Source: Ignelater luminosus (lineage: Eukaryota; Arthropoda; Insecta; Coleoptera; Elateridae). From it: DNA of 64,000 nt. Made by a program: the position numbers and the translations under genes. The notes under the pieces were generated by a model, which was not told the origin of the DNA, searched no databases, and saw only the letters and a program-made list of their open reading frames with translations. Where the stretch lies: the NCBI GenBank assembly GCA_011009095.1, contig VTPC01090428.1, positions 112,171-176,170 of the forward strand, written 5' to 3'. This document shows, piece after piece, positions 1-9,489 of this stretch. Position 1 is the stretch's first letter; each line of letters opens with the position of its first letter.

Positions 1-242
1 TGTAGGACAGCCTTATTAAATTAACAAACATATGCTTTGGCTTTTGCAATTTCATAAAAAAGAGACATAAGGGTTGAAAAGTGAGGGGGTCATAAGTTAG
101 TGTAATACACAAATAATAATGAAATAATTATTGAAACAAATACAATTATTGGTTCCAAAATTCAAATTCAAATAAGCAACATGCAATTAAAAATTGAATA
201 GGAAATTATAAAAAAACGGGAAAATTAGGGGAACGCCGGGAA
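1..242. other. AT-rich flank, no gene seen
   Basis: Low-complexity AT-rich sequence upstream of the repeat block that starts LINE 1. I see no coding potential, RNA gene or repeat boundary here. Confidence 0.5.
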
Positions 243-775
243 ATGTTTCGAGCAGAGCGGCCAACCCTACACGACACAATCCGACTAGGTCGGTCGGACA
301 CTTTCCAGCACTGTCGGAACCGTTCTATGACCAGCGGAAACAATCGATTCCACAAGTCAAGGGGGAATCAGGACGGAACGGAACTTAACCAACACTGTCG
401 AAATCGTTCTACGGCCAGTAAAAATGCCAGAAAAGCTTCGTGTGTGTATCTTGTTGCCGAAACCGTTCTACAATCGGTAAAACCGATTTAACAATCAAAA
501 GGAAAAACAGGACAGAACAGAGTTTAACCAACACTGCCGGAACTGCTCTACAGCCAGTAGATATGCCAGAAAAGCTTCGTGTGCGTCGCTTGCAGCCGGA
601 ACCGTTATACAGTCGACGAAAAAATCAATTCAACAATAAAGGGAAAAACAGGTCAGAACGGAGTTTAACCAACACTACCGGAACCGCTCTACGGCCAACA
701 GAAATAATCGATTCCTCAAGTAAAAAGAGAAGCAGAACGGAAAGGAGACACTGTCAGAACCGCTCTACGGCCAGC
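243..775 (+). repeat. Tandem repeats of about 140 bp (and 80-bp partial units) at the 5' end of LINE 1
   Basis: The phrase AACACTGYCGGAACCGYTCTA recurs near 305, 391, 530, 671 and 748. The three central copies are 139 and 141 bp apart; the outer ones are short units of about 77-84 bp that lack the GCTTCGTGTG half. Each long unit runs from the CACTG..GGAACCG core through CTACGGCCAG and AAAAGCTTCGTG to an A-rich CAGGACAGAACGGAGTTTAACC segment. The block lies directly in front of the first coding remnant of a plus-strand LINE. Tandem 5' monomers of this kind act as promoters in some LINE families; that role here is an inference. Short open frames across the block follow from the repetition and are not called as genes. 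Confidence 0.75.
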
Positions 776-822
776 TAAAGTGTTGAAAAGGTTTTTTGCG
801 GAAACACTTGATTCGACAAGTA

Positions 823-1200
823 AAAAGATATAGATACTAATGACACTAAAACCCTGAAACAAGCCATGGAAAACCTGCTTAATACACAGCTGGAGATAAA
901 AGTACAAGTAGCTTCAGCCCATAAACTGAGGGACAAAGTATCTCTAATCAAACTAAAAAAAGAAGAGGACAAAGAGAAGGTTATCAAGAACAAGCATAAA
1001 CTGAAAAGTATCCAAGAAAAAAATATTTAGATAGACAACGACATGACAGGCGGAAAGATAAAGGGCAAAAGAGATGAGACAAGAAGAAAGGAACAAAGAG
1101 AAAACGGTAAACGTTAGCTACAGTAAAGTTACTGTTGGTCAGGCAGAATGGAGATGGAATAAGGATTCAGAAAAACTTGAACCTCCACAGACAAAAAACT
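823..1200 (+). pseudogene. LINE 1 N-terminal lysine-rich domain
   Basis: The frame from about 823 reads as a charged, helix-forming segment (TNDTKTLKQAMENLL, then AHKLRDKVSLIKLKKEEDKE, then IQEKNI stop IDNDMT). The series KLRDKV..L..EEDKE.V..NKHKL followed by an IDNDMT box and a basic GGKIKGKRDE stretch is the pattern I know from the N-terminal region of insect RTE-like proteins, where it is thought to bind nucleic acid. It is broken by a stop after EKNI and a frame change near 1045. A further fragment (SYSKVTVGQAEWRWNKD) continues to about 1180. Function is inferred from position and pattern only. Confidence 0.6.
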
Positions 1201-1380
1201 ATCAGATAGTGAAGTGAGGGAAAATTTAAAAAAAAAACCAGACGCGGCAAAAGACTTAGAGATAAGAATGGAACAAGAAAAAAATAAAAACAAAAGCAAG
1301 AAGAATAAGGCCATAGAATACCAAAAAGGAAACCATACTAAACCAGAGAAGGTTAGTAAGAAACAAAGCAAAGACACACC

Positions 1381-2030
1381 TATGAGAATAGGAACGTGAA
1401 ATGTTCAGGGAATCTACTAAGAGGTGATGAACTTAAAGATGGAAGCAGAAAAATACAAAATATAAATACTCGCAATCCAAGAAAACATGAAAGAGACGAA
1501 AATAACAAAGCTGAGAAAATATGTGGTGACGAAACCAGAAGATATGTAATCGGTTTTTTAATAAGTAGTGAGATTAAAGAAAAAGTAAAACAAATTGGGC
1601 CCACATCAGACAAAACGTGCCACATTGAACCGGGCAGAGAATTAAACACGTCTATACTAAACATATATCCACCCACGGAGGAAAAAACAGAAGAAAAATA
1701 AGACGAGTTCTCTGTGATCGTAGAAGAGATATACAACTAACTTAGGAAACAAAATAATCAAATGCTTATTGAAGAAGCAAATGCGTAGGTTGGCAGAGAG
1801 AACAAATATATAAACATATCACAGGACGAGAAAGCAAACATCAAAGTGGCAACAACAATGAGAGAAAGTTCATCGAGTTCGTCAAAGAAAAGCAACTGAT
1901 GATAATGAACACATACTTTAAGGAAAAAGACATGTATAAAGGTACATGGGTATCACCAGCAGGAAGATATATTAACGAAATAAAAGCACCCAAAAATAAT
2001 AACAAATGCTAGGTTGTATAAGAGAGCTGA
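1381..2030 (+). pseudogene. LINE 1 endonuclease domain (exonuclease-endonuclease-phosphatase fold)
   Basis: The reading begins MRIGT stop NVQG, where the tryptophan of the classic GTWNV start of LINE endonucleases has become TGA. It continues EAEKYKI stop ILAIQE (the active-site glutamate segment), IHPPTEEKTEEK (the tyrosine/proline loop), ANAxVGRENKYIN (the GDFNAKVG region, damaged) and MNTYFKEKDMYKGTWVSPAG (the W.SP.G loop that precedes the final TDH region). These occur in the expected order over about 200 residues, in alternating frames. In a live element this domain nicks target DNA to prime reverse transcription. Several catalytic positions are lost. Confidence 0.75.
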
Positions 2031-2429
2031 CAAAAATCCAAGCTAGTTCTTGGTAAGAACAGACCTAAAAATCAAAGAAAAAGTGGGAAACAAGAAATTT
2101 TGAAGAATTACAGAAAGAAGAAGTACAAAAGAACTAACAAACAAGTTTCAGGAGCAGGAACACAAACGCTGACAAAACTTAGAAGAGGAATGGCAAACGA
2201 TAGAAACAATCATACAAAAAACAATACCACAAAATTACAACCAGAAAGAAAGAAAATGATTTGAGGCGGAATGCAAAAAATAAAAGGAAAAAAGAAATGT
2301 TTCGTCAGAAGACAAACAAACATATAAAGAGCAACAAGCTAAGGTTAAAACATTAAACAGACAAAAAAAGGGCCAGAAACGAACAAAAAGTGATAGAGGC
2401 AGAGAATTACCACAGCTCGACCAACCTCA

Positions 2430-2710
2430 GAAAAGTCCTGAGTGGGTGTGTACGGGGAAGCTACATGTTGACCAAGTACACTCACATCCAAAAATCTTGC
2501 GACGGGAAATTTAAATAAAACTAAACACCGCCAATAACACGTAATAGATTTAAGACAACTTTTTGTCAGTTAATGTACTCGAGTAAAATTACGCTTTTGA
2601 TTAATCGGCGTTGTTTGTTATTGAAATTAGTTCGCATATTTTCCGAGGCTTTTCTGAAGTTGGTCGCGCTGTATAAAAGAAACGAAGTTAGAAACATTTA
2701 CGCAATCTAA
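2430..2710. mobile_element. Insertion-like segment with a TATA box inside LINE 1
   Basis: Between the linker after the endonuclease (AENYHSSTNLRKV, ending about 2435) and the pre-RT linker (resuming about 2712) sits a stretch unlike the flanking A-rich LINE. It is mixed in composition, lacks the LINE reading frame and contains TATAAAAG at 2672-2679. This looks like a solo LTR or another short element. TG..CA ends and a target duplication could not be fixed, so the boundaries and class are guesses. Confidence 0.4.
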
Positions 2711-2889
2711 TCATGGAAGCAAAAAAGAAAACGGAAAAGCTAATCACATGCTATATATTGAGGATGAAAATAGCAGTCAAATAGGAAAAGACGAAAAAAT
2801 AAAAGAAAGAGGAGAAGATACCTCTCAGAAATGCTAAATGAAAATAGTGAAGAAAAATACAAGAAACCAATACTAAGAATGATGGAAAA

Positions 2890-3780
2890 CAATCAAATAG
2901 ATGAGCCCACAAAGGATGAAGTAAAAGAAACTATCCAGAGCCAAAAAAAAAATAATAAAAGGTTTTCGAACAATGGAGTTACGGCAGAAAACTGAAAATA
3001 TGGGGGTGAAGAATTAAAGGACCATTTATACCTGCTGGTGCAAAAGATATAGGAAGAAGACAAAATGCCCAATAACTGGGAAGAGGCCACCATAATCGCA
3101 ATACCAAAAAATGGAGACGCAACCGATTGCAATATCTACAAAGGCACATCCCCGCTGGACATGACCTACAAAGTAATAGTGACATTAATTAAAAAATTAG
3201 AAGAAGTAGTAGAACCACAACTAGAAAAGTTTCAGACGGGTTATAGAACGGGGAGAAAGAGGAATGAAGAGAACTCTAACGACCTGCTATGAATATAATA
3301 TTCCTGCAATAGAACTTTTCATAGACTTCAAGAAGATGTATGATTCAATTAAAAGAAATAACCTAATAAGGGTTATGACAAAATTAGTAAGACGTTAAAT
3401 AGGGCAACAAGTAATGTAAGAATACATGGGCAAACATAAGAAAATTCTACTGTCAAATCAGGGATAAAGCAGGGAGGTTCACTTTCAACTTTGATATTTA
3501 ATATTGCTCTGGAAAAAATAATAAGAGACAGCAACTTGAAGAGGGGAGGAACAAGAGTCACTAGATAGTTATAACCAGATCCGAGAAAGAACTGAAAGAA
3601 ATAATTAAGAGTTTTGACAAAAGAGACCCATAAAATGGAACTACAACTAAAACAGAAACATTGCAAAATAATGAAGGTAGGAGGATCATAGGACAAAGAA
3701 CTCTTAGAAACGACAACTACTATAGGAGAAATGAAATTTGAAGAGGTCAAGGAGTTTGTGTACCTGGGAGCTAGAATATC
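2890..3780 (+). pseudogene. LINE 1 reverse transcriptase domain
   Basis: The clearest run is 3065-3292: PNNWEEATIIAIPKNGDAT, then a cysteine-containing NIYKG box, LLD-like text and EKFQTGYRTGR, matching the fingers of LINE reverse transcriptases (W..A.I..IPKKGD..NYRGISLL, Q.GFR.GR). Downstream, about 3310-3360 reads as motif A (IDFKKMYDS), and 3463-3525 reads IKQGGSLSTLIFNIALEKI, which is motif B (QG..LS..LFNI.LE). The YADD box expected after that is missing; the frame jumps to ITRSEKELKEIIKSF. The polymerase therefore lacks its key aspartates as well as carrying stops. The neighbouring C-terminal piece at 3787-4160 completes the protein order. Confidence 0.8.
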
Positions 3781-3786
3781 AAGGAT

Positions 3787-4160
3787 ATGTCAAGACGAAA
3801 AGAAATAGACGCAAGACTAATAAAGGCAAATAATAGCGCAAGAGCATTACACCATCATTTAAGGACCAAACAACTATCAATAAACGCTAAGACTAACAGC
3901 GATATACGGAAGCAAAACCTGGGTACTAAACAAGGGAATACAGAAGAGATTAATGAGATGGGAAAGAAGAATGCTGGGAGAGAAGAGAACAGAAGAGAGA
4001 TAAAAAACAGAGCACGAACAGAGAGATTTACGAGATGTACAACGAACCAACCATCGACATGGTAGTAAAGACGAAAATATTGCAGTGGCTAAGTCACATC
4101 AGAAGGATGACAGAGGATAGAACGCCAACGATGAAAGCTCAAAAAAGACCAGACTATACA
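3787..4160 (+). pseudogene. LINE 1 C-terminal region
   Basis: An open frame of 92 codons (3787-4065) includes DARLIKANNSARALHHHLR, a pattern common after the palm of RTE-like polymerases (R+.KA......L...L). It is followed in another frame by WLSHIRRMTEDRTPTMKAQK, the well-known W.GH+.RM...R.PK.A box near the carboxyl end of these proteins. The usual basic RRGRP.KRW motif that ends them is not visible. The element fades out at about 4200. No function beyond belonging to LINE 1 is claimed. Confidence 0.7.
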
Positions 4161-4344
4161 AAAAGGAGCTGAGATGGTTATGCCGGATTTTGAAGAAAAA
4201 AACAAAAAAGAACTGAAAAATCAAGGCTACAGATAGAAAGTAGTGAAAGAGAGTGACAGAATTATAGACCTAAAATTTGCTTGGGAAACACTCCCGGAAA
4301 AATAGATCAAACTGCTTTCAATAAGATGGAAGAACTGTAGAAGA

Positions 4345-4606
4345 GTAGATTTCAGCATTTGAAAGAATTAATGATGCATTTGTAGGGAAAATTACCTCTG
4401 AAGAGATGAGTTTGTCTCCAGATGTCATATGTAATTTCGAATATTCGCCATTAACGTCATGCGATGTCGAAAGGTCATTTTCAAGATATCGTGGAGCCTT
4501 AAGGCATAATTTTGCTTCAGAAAATCTTGAGAAATATTTAGCACCTTATGCTAATTATAATAAGTTTCAACGATATGACCTGTTTTTAGTTAAGTACTTA
4601 AGTTAA
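4345..4606 (+). pseudogene. hAT-family transposase C-terminal (dimerisation) fragment
   Basis: The open frame 4406-4606 has the hallmark of the hAT dimerisation region: FEYSPLTSCDVERSFSRYRG followed by LRHNFASENLEKYL, matching the family pattern F.Y.P.TSCDVERSFS.YK..L...R.....NL..YL. Upstream residues in the same frame (ERINDAFVGKITSEEMS, about 4350-4405) fit the preceding linker. The catalytic core is absent, so only the last 80 or so residues survive. hAT transposases cut and paste DNA in the nucleus; this copy cannot. It directly follows the end of LINE 1. Insect proteins resembling CGG-binding protein share this tail. Confidence 0.8.
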
Positions 4607-4619
4607 TCATAATAATTTT

Positions 4620-6200
4620 CATGATTTAATTTATTTTTTACATGGTCTTTTTAATAAATTTTGCCTTTTTTACAAACTTTTCTTCTATTTCTAAGTGACC
4701 TATTTTAGGGCCTAATTTCAGATTTTTTTACGGCCTAAAATCCGCCTTCTAGTTATAATGTACATTAACTACTCAAACCGATTCTTTCATGTTTTTTGAA
4801 ATTTGTAATTCCCGAAAATGACCCAGAAATAGAATTATGTTACATATTCATTGCTTAAAAACATTTCCATGTTTGATGATAGAAGAAGAGAATTTCTACA
4901 AGCAAAACAAAAAAGAGATAATTTTATCAAAAGTTTTATTACAAAAATTAATGACCAAAAAATATGCATTAATATAAAGAAAGAAGACATCGAAAAATAA
5001 TTCTACAAGAGCACCGCTAAAAATTTGATGGATTAAATAAAAAGAAATGTTATAATTCCAAAATTCATACCTCACTTATTATAAGAAATACGATAGATAT
5101 TTGTGACTTTTTTTCTGTTTCACATTTAAATTACAAATGAATTTGATTCATGTTCGTTTTAATTATGATACTCTTAATCAACATTCTCAATTACGGAATT
5201 GCAATAATGACTAATCATTATCTAACTAACTATTATGTTTATGTAGTAGGTGAGATTACTAACAGAGTATAAAATTATCCTTAATTGGTTAATTTGATTA
5301 ATTTGAGAATACGAATAATTTATTCTGAATGTGCATTTTATATAATTATGGAGAAGAAAAAGTGAACTAACCTTGAATCATCCAAGATGTGCAATTGCAG
5401 ACCAAAGCGTTTGCCAAGGAATGTTTGCTTGACCATCTTCGAATCACTGGTTCACAATTTTTTAAATAAAATTTAATCAAGTTCCCTATAGACTGTTTTT
5501 AATTATTAAATTTTGAGTTGCTTAGTCTCCGATTTTTCTTAAATGAACTCACGTTCCACATAACACTATCTATCAACTCAAATTTCGTTTTTTTTCTCTC
5601 TTTGTTATGTGAGAATTGATAAACCATTTGTAACTTAAAACCCGACAAATATCTTTTGAGATAATTTCACTAATCTTAATAAATAATTGTTATTTCCATT
5701 AATAAGTTACACTGCAATATTAAAAATTAACTATTCAAAGTACGACATTCACGTTTCGAAATCTACACGGTACTAATAAAAGTCTGGTAACTTAAATTAC
5801 ATTTTTAACTTAACCGTGTTAAACACCTGTTGATAAAGGCGTTACGTGCGCTTAAATCAAAACGATCAAAATGTTCTACCTTTCCTATTTTATTTTATCA
5901 TTAAAATGACAGATGTTACTCCTCATATTAACAATTTTTATCAGTCTTCAAAGTTACGTGCATACATGTTATAATTATAACTTTTGTCAGTGTCATTGTT
6001 ATTTGTCAAAATATTAAATATTCTTATTACAAGATTATTTCCTGTTGAAGGAATTTAAATTATACAGACCCACTACGTGATGGTTGTCGAGAATGCCCGA
6101 GCAATCAAGTAAAGGGTGCGCCAGGAACGCACCACCATCCCTCGCTCTCAGTGTTGTCGAACCCTACCGATTTCTTGTAAGTACTCAGAGACTAAAAATT
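4620..6200. other. AT-rich spacer, no gene seen
   Basis: Long AT-rich sequence with stops in all frames. The first 150 bases are probably the 3' untranslated end of the hAT element. Near 6113-6133 a GGGTGCG..CGCACC hairpin lies in a short GC-richer patch of unknown meaning. Confidence 0.5.
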
Positions 6201-6639
6201 TGATTTTTTTCATTACATGGGGTGTTCGATAATTGGCAGAACAGCTTCACGTAGAAAGATTACCCAACTAAAACCGAGAAGAAAAGTCCTGTTCGTGGAT
6301 ATCTCCTCTTTCCTCACGAGCCAGAGTTACAAATTTTGAACAAGAAATACTTCGTAAATTAAAAAACCGGCATTGGTTACACCTCGTACTTACAATATTG
6401 TAAAAGGATTTATCAACAGATTTTGTAAAATGAGAACAAATTCTAAAATCTCTTTATCTTATTAAACTGAAAATTGATATTTTCGACCAAAAATCTTATT
6501 ATTGGCAAATGCTGTACAAGCACTCTGAGCTGACTAATATTTAAAATTCTTTATTCCATAAATTATTGTCATTTCGAATCTGTCATAACTCATAACTTTA
6601 GTATCTCATTGGAACTATTCATTGGTAAGCAATAGAGTT

Positions 6640-7595
6640 TAGTTTCGATGAATATGCCGATATTTACTGGGTGTATGGGGTTTGCGAAGGAAATGGCAAT
6701 TTCGCGAAAGCTGAATACTTAAGAAAGTTTCCAAATTGTCTTCCACCGTTGGCAAACGTATTTAGAAGATTGGATCTGTAGCCAAGAGAGGTCAAACGGT
6801 ACCAAACCAAATTAATACTAGTACTTCGCGAACTCGTCTTAACCCTGAACAAGAAGAACAAATTTTATTAAGTGTTTCTGAAGAACCTGGAAGTAGTACG
6901 AGAGGAGTTGCTCGCCGATTTAATATCCCTAGTAATTCCACAGTAATGTTTTAAAAGCAGATTCTTTATATTCTTGATTGACTTGACGATTATCGAAGTC
7001 GTATTAACTATTGCAACTGGCTACTGCGACAGCGGCCGATGACTTAACTTCAGGGCAGGCCGGGATCGCGTAATTAGTTAATTTCTTGATAATTTGACAA
7101 TTTAAACCAATCACGTGGTCCTGGCCTACCTTGAAATTACGTCATGCTCGCCGCTAGAATACTAGCATGCAACACTGCTGGACTTCACTTTTTACCACAA
7201 CGCAACACTTAAATGGAAAATTAGTTTTAATTCATTAATGATCTGATAGACGATTTTCCACTCAATCTCCGAAATGGAATGGTCTAGATGCATGATGGAG
7301 AACCAACTATTTTTGCCTATAACGTCAGGGAATCGTTGAACGAAGATTTTCCGCAGCATTAAATAGATCTTAACGGCCCTATATCGTGGTCACCGCGGTC
7401 CCCTGATTTAAATCCTCTGGATACCCTTGTTTGGGGTTTTCTGAAAGAAAAGGTTTACCCAACACTTCCAGAAAATTGTCAAGACCTGCAAGCACGAATA
7501 AAGAACAGTGTTCAATTAATTACTCCACAGATGCTTAGAGGTGTTCATAATGCAGTACAATTGCAAGCAAGCGGAGGACAATTTAAATATTTATC
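6640..7595 (+). pseudogene. mariner remnant 1 transposase (insect type with N-terminal HTH)
   Basis: Order of recognisable parts: at 6655-6780 the N-terminal domain (IYWVYGVCEGNGNFAKAEY, then LRKFPNCLPPLANVFRRLD), which matches the helix-turn-helix found in insect mariner-like transposases (DUF4817). At 6842-6950 comes a second HTH (RGVARRFNIPSNSTV). At 6975-7030 comes DYRSRINYCNWLLRQ. After the MITE at 7031-7155 the protein resumes at about 7180 with a damaged LPQR box, INDLIDDF, WMHDGEP, then SPRSPDLNPLDTLVWGFLKE (7390-7450) and the ARIKNSVQLITPQML tail ending GGQFKYLS. The stretch holding the first catalytic aspartate is deleted next to the MITE. Frames shift repeatedly. It ends where the minisatellite begins. 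Confidence 0.85.
7031..7155. mobile_element. Fold-back MITE, copy a, nested in mariner remnant 1
   Basis: The 125-bp segment is an imperfect palindrome. It starts AGCGGCCGATGACTTAACTT and its end, read on the other strand, starts AGCGGCGAGCATGACGTAAT; pairing continues through CAGGGCAGGCC / CAAGGTAGGCC to an AT-rich centre (GATAATTTGACAATTTAAA). It interrupts the transposase between CNWLLRQ and the LPxR box. The same palindrome occurs at 63719-63852 in another mariner remnant. It has no coding capacity. The mobilising transposase and target duplication are unknown. Confidence 0.75.
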
Positions 7596-7599
7596 CGGT

Positions 7600-8540
7600 C
7601 AATCGGGCAGTTTGGTCTTGTCGGACCTGTCGAGCTGTCTCGGGACATTTGGGCTTCTTAAATGTCTCGGCTCTTTGGGCTTTTCCTATTTGTCGTACTA
7701 TTCGGACCTCTCGGGTCTTTTGGACTTTTTGGATCTGCGGGGCAGTTTGAATCTTTGGGGTCTGTCGAAGTTCTCCTGTCGGACGGTTTGGCCCTCTCGG
7801 ACCATCAGTCTGTTGGGCTTTTTGGACTTCTCGGTCCTTCGGATCTATTGGGCCGTTTGGATCTCTCGGGTTTTTCGAACCTCTCAAGCCTGTCATGTCA
7901 TATGAGTTTGTCGGGATTCAAGGCTTCTAGACTTTTCGGGCTTCTCTCGGTCCTGTAGGACGGTTTGGCTCTTTCGGGCCGTCAGTCTGTTGGGTCTTTT
8001 AGACTTCTCGGTCCTTCGGATCTATCGGGTCGTTTGGATCTCTTGGGTCTGTCGGACGGTTCGGGCCTGTCGGGTTTTTTGAATTTTTCGGCTCTTCGGG
8101 CTTCTCCGATCTGTCGTACCATTCAGACTTCTTGGACATTTTATATTTCTCGGCTTTTCGGGTCTATCGGACCGTTTAGATCTCTCAGGTATGTCTCGTG
8201 GTCGTTCGAGCCTTTTGGACCGTTTGGGCCGTTGGGCCTGTCGGACGCTTTGAATTTTTCTGCCCTTCGGGCTTCTAGGACCTGCCGGCCATTCGGGCCG
8301 TTCCGGGCTGTTGCGTCTTTTACACTTTTCGGTCATTTTGGTCTATCGGGCTGCTTGGATCTTTTGGGTATGTCAGACCTCTCGGATCTATCGAGCCATA
8401 AGGGTTCGTGCCTTTTGGACAGTTTGGGCTATTGTGTCTGTTGGAAATTTTGAACTTTTCGACCCTTCGGGCTTCTCAAGCTATTCGGGCCTATTGGACC
8501 GATCAATATGTCATCGGTTTTTTTTCGGTCCGCGTCAGGG
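7600..8540. repeat. Minisatellite of a 9-bp unit (TTCGGGCCT-like) with a 177-bp higher-order repeat
   Basis: The block is built of degenerate nonamers such as TTTGGACTT, CTCGGGTCT and TTCGGACCT. A longer unit repeats: GGACGGTTTGGCCCTCTCGG at 7781 and its near copy at 7958 are 177 bp apart and stay alike for about 90 bp (through CAGTCTGTTGGG, CTTCTCGGTCCTTCGG and TTTGGATCTCT). Because the unit is a multiple of three with no stop in several frames, both strands show long open frames (for example 7531-7905, 7965-8453, and 8022-8336 on the minus strand). These are by-products of the repeat, not genes. The block abuts the end of mariner remnant 1. Confidence 0.85.
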
Positions 8541-9480
8541 TTATCCTCTGTCGGGCCAGGCCTGGAAATTTTGGCCCGTGCAGGGCTTCAATTTATGGTC
8601 TAGAATTAACTAATAATTTTGTCGTTAGGATAAGCTGTTATCTCAATTTTTCAATATTGATCTTAATAAGTTTTTAATCATATCGTATCAATTCTTGGTT
8701 TTTTCTTGTTTTAGATTTTAAAATCTAGCGATTTAATGGCGGAATCTCCTGATTTCTTTGATATAAATCTTCCGAAATGTAAAAATAAGATTTGACAGCC
8801 TGCTCATTGTCTTCCATTTCGACACCCATCGAAGAAGGACAGGCCCATTTATTATCAATCAACTTTATATGAAAATTTCCTACATTTACGATTTTGAATT
8901 CGTTTCTATTATATTTAGCAACAGTCCATTCTGTTGTAGTTCATTTACAATTTGCAACATTATCTTGATCCTTCGACACGTACAAAGAGCGGTAGTGGAC
9001 AAGAAATTAAGGGATTTTGTTCCAGACGCGGTTCGATCAGTTGGATTAGTTGCTTACAGGTTTTCTCAGGTTTTAAAAAAGTCAGAATTTCCTGTATTGT
9101 ATCTAAAATGTAATCATGTCATAGAAATTTTTGTTCTACTTTCCAGATTGTATGTACATACACTGCCACAAATAAGCAGAATAAATTTTGTAAGTCGTGA
9201 AGTTCAACTCTTATTTTCATTGGCAATGACAGTTTTTGAGTGTCATTAAGTATTACAGAGGTCAAAATATGCAGCATTTATAAAGCTAAAAGGTTCAGCA
9301 ATATGTGACGAAGATGAAGTCTGTGTTGTCGTTGAAGCCACCTCTTAGACGGTCGTATACAAATGTTGCTTTGACCATTCGAACTAAAATTTCGACATAA
9401 TACATAATAAAATTTTGCTTGTGCAAGCAAAAATTTATACATAAATATGGGCTGCAAATTTTAATGTATGTGCCGTCCTG
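8541..9480. other. Spacer with one unrecognised open frame (8869-9249, +)
   Basis: Mostly AT-rich. One open frame of 126 codons on the plus strand includes HVQRAVVDKKLRDFVPDAVR and then LLSRLYVHTLPQ. It is longer than chance would often give in this composition and reads as protein-like, but I do not recognise it. It could be a scrap of a transposase carboxyl end. No start context, splice sites or partner fragments support it as a gene. Confidence 0.3.
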
Positions 9481-9489
9481 TGTGTTAAT

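Larger units (their letters stand above)
776..4200 (+). mobile_element. LINE 1: decayed RTE-like non-LTR retrotransposon
   Basis: One plus-strand element can be followed by translated fragments in order: a lysine-rich N-terminal domain (about 820-1200), an AP-type endonuclease (about 1381-2030), a reverse transcriptase (about 2890-3780) and a C-terminal domain (about 3787-4160). All parts carry stops and frameshifts, so it is dead. Its layout and wording resemble the insect proteins usually annotated as endonuclease-reverse transcriptase, close to RTE; the exact clade is not settled. It is A-rich on the plus strand. A foreign segment with its own TATA-like box interrupts it near 2430-2710, and a hAT remnant follows it. 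No poly(A) tail or target-site duplication could be fixed. Confidence 0.8.

Noticed and set aside
7531..8613. Several long open frames on both strands (up to 162 codons), Leu/Ser/Gly-rich
   Set aside because: They are produced by the 9-bp repeat, whose length is a multiple of three and which lacks stop codons; the same composition is open on both strands.
8869..9249. Unassigned 126-codon frame as a gene
   Set aside because: No recognised motif, no partner exons and no supporting context; kept only as part of the spacer description.
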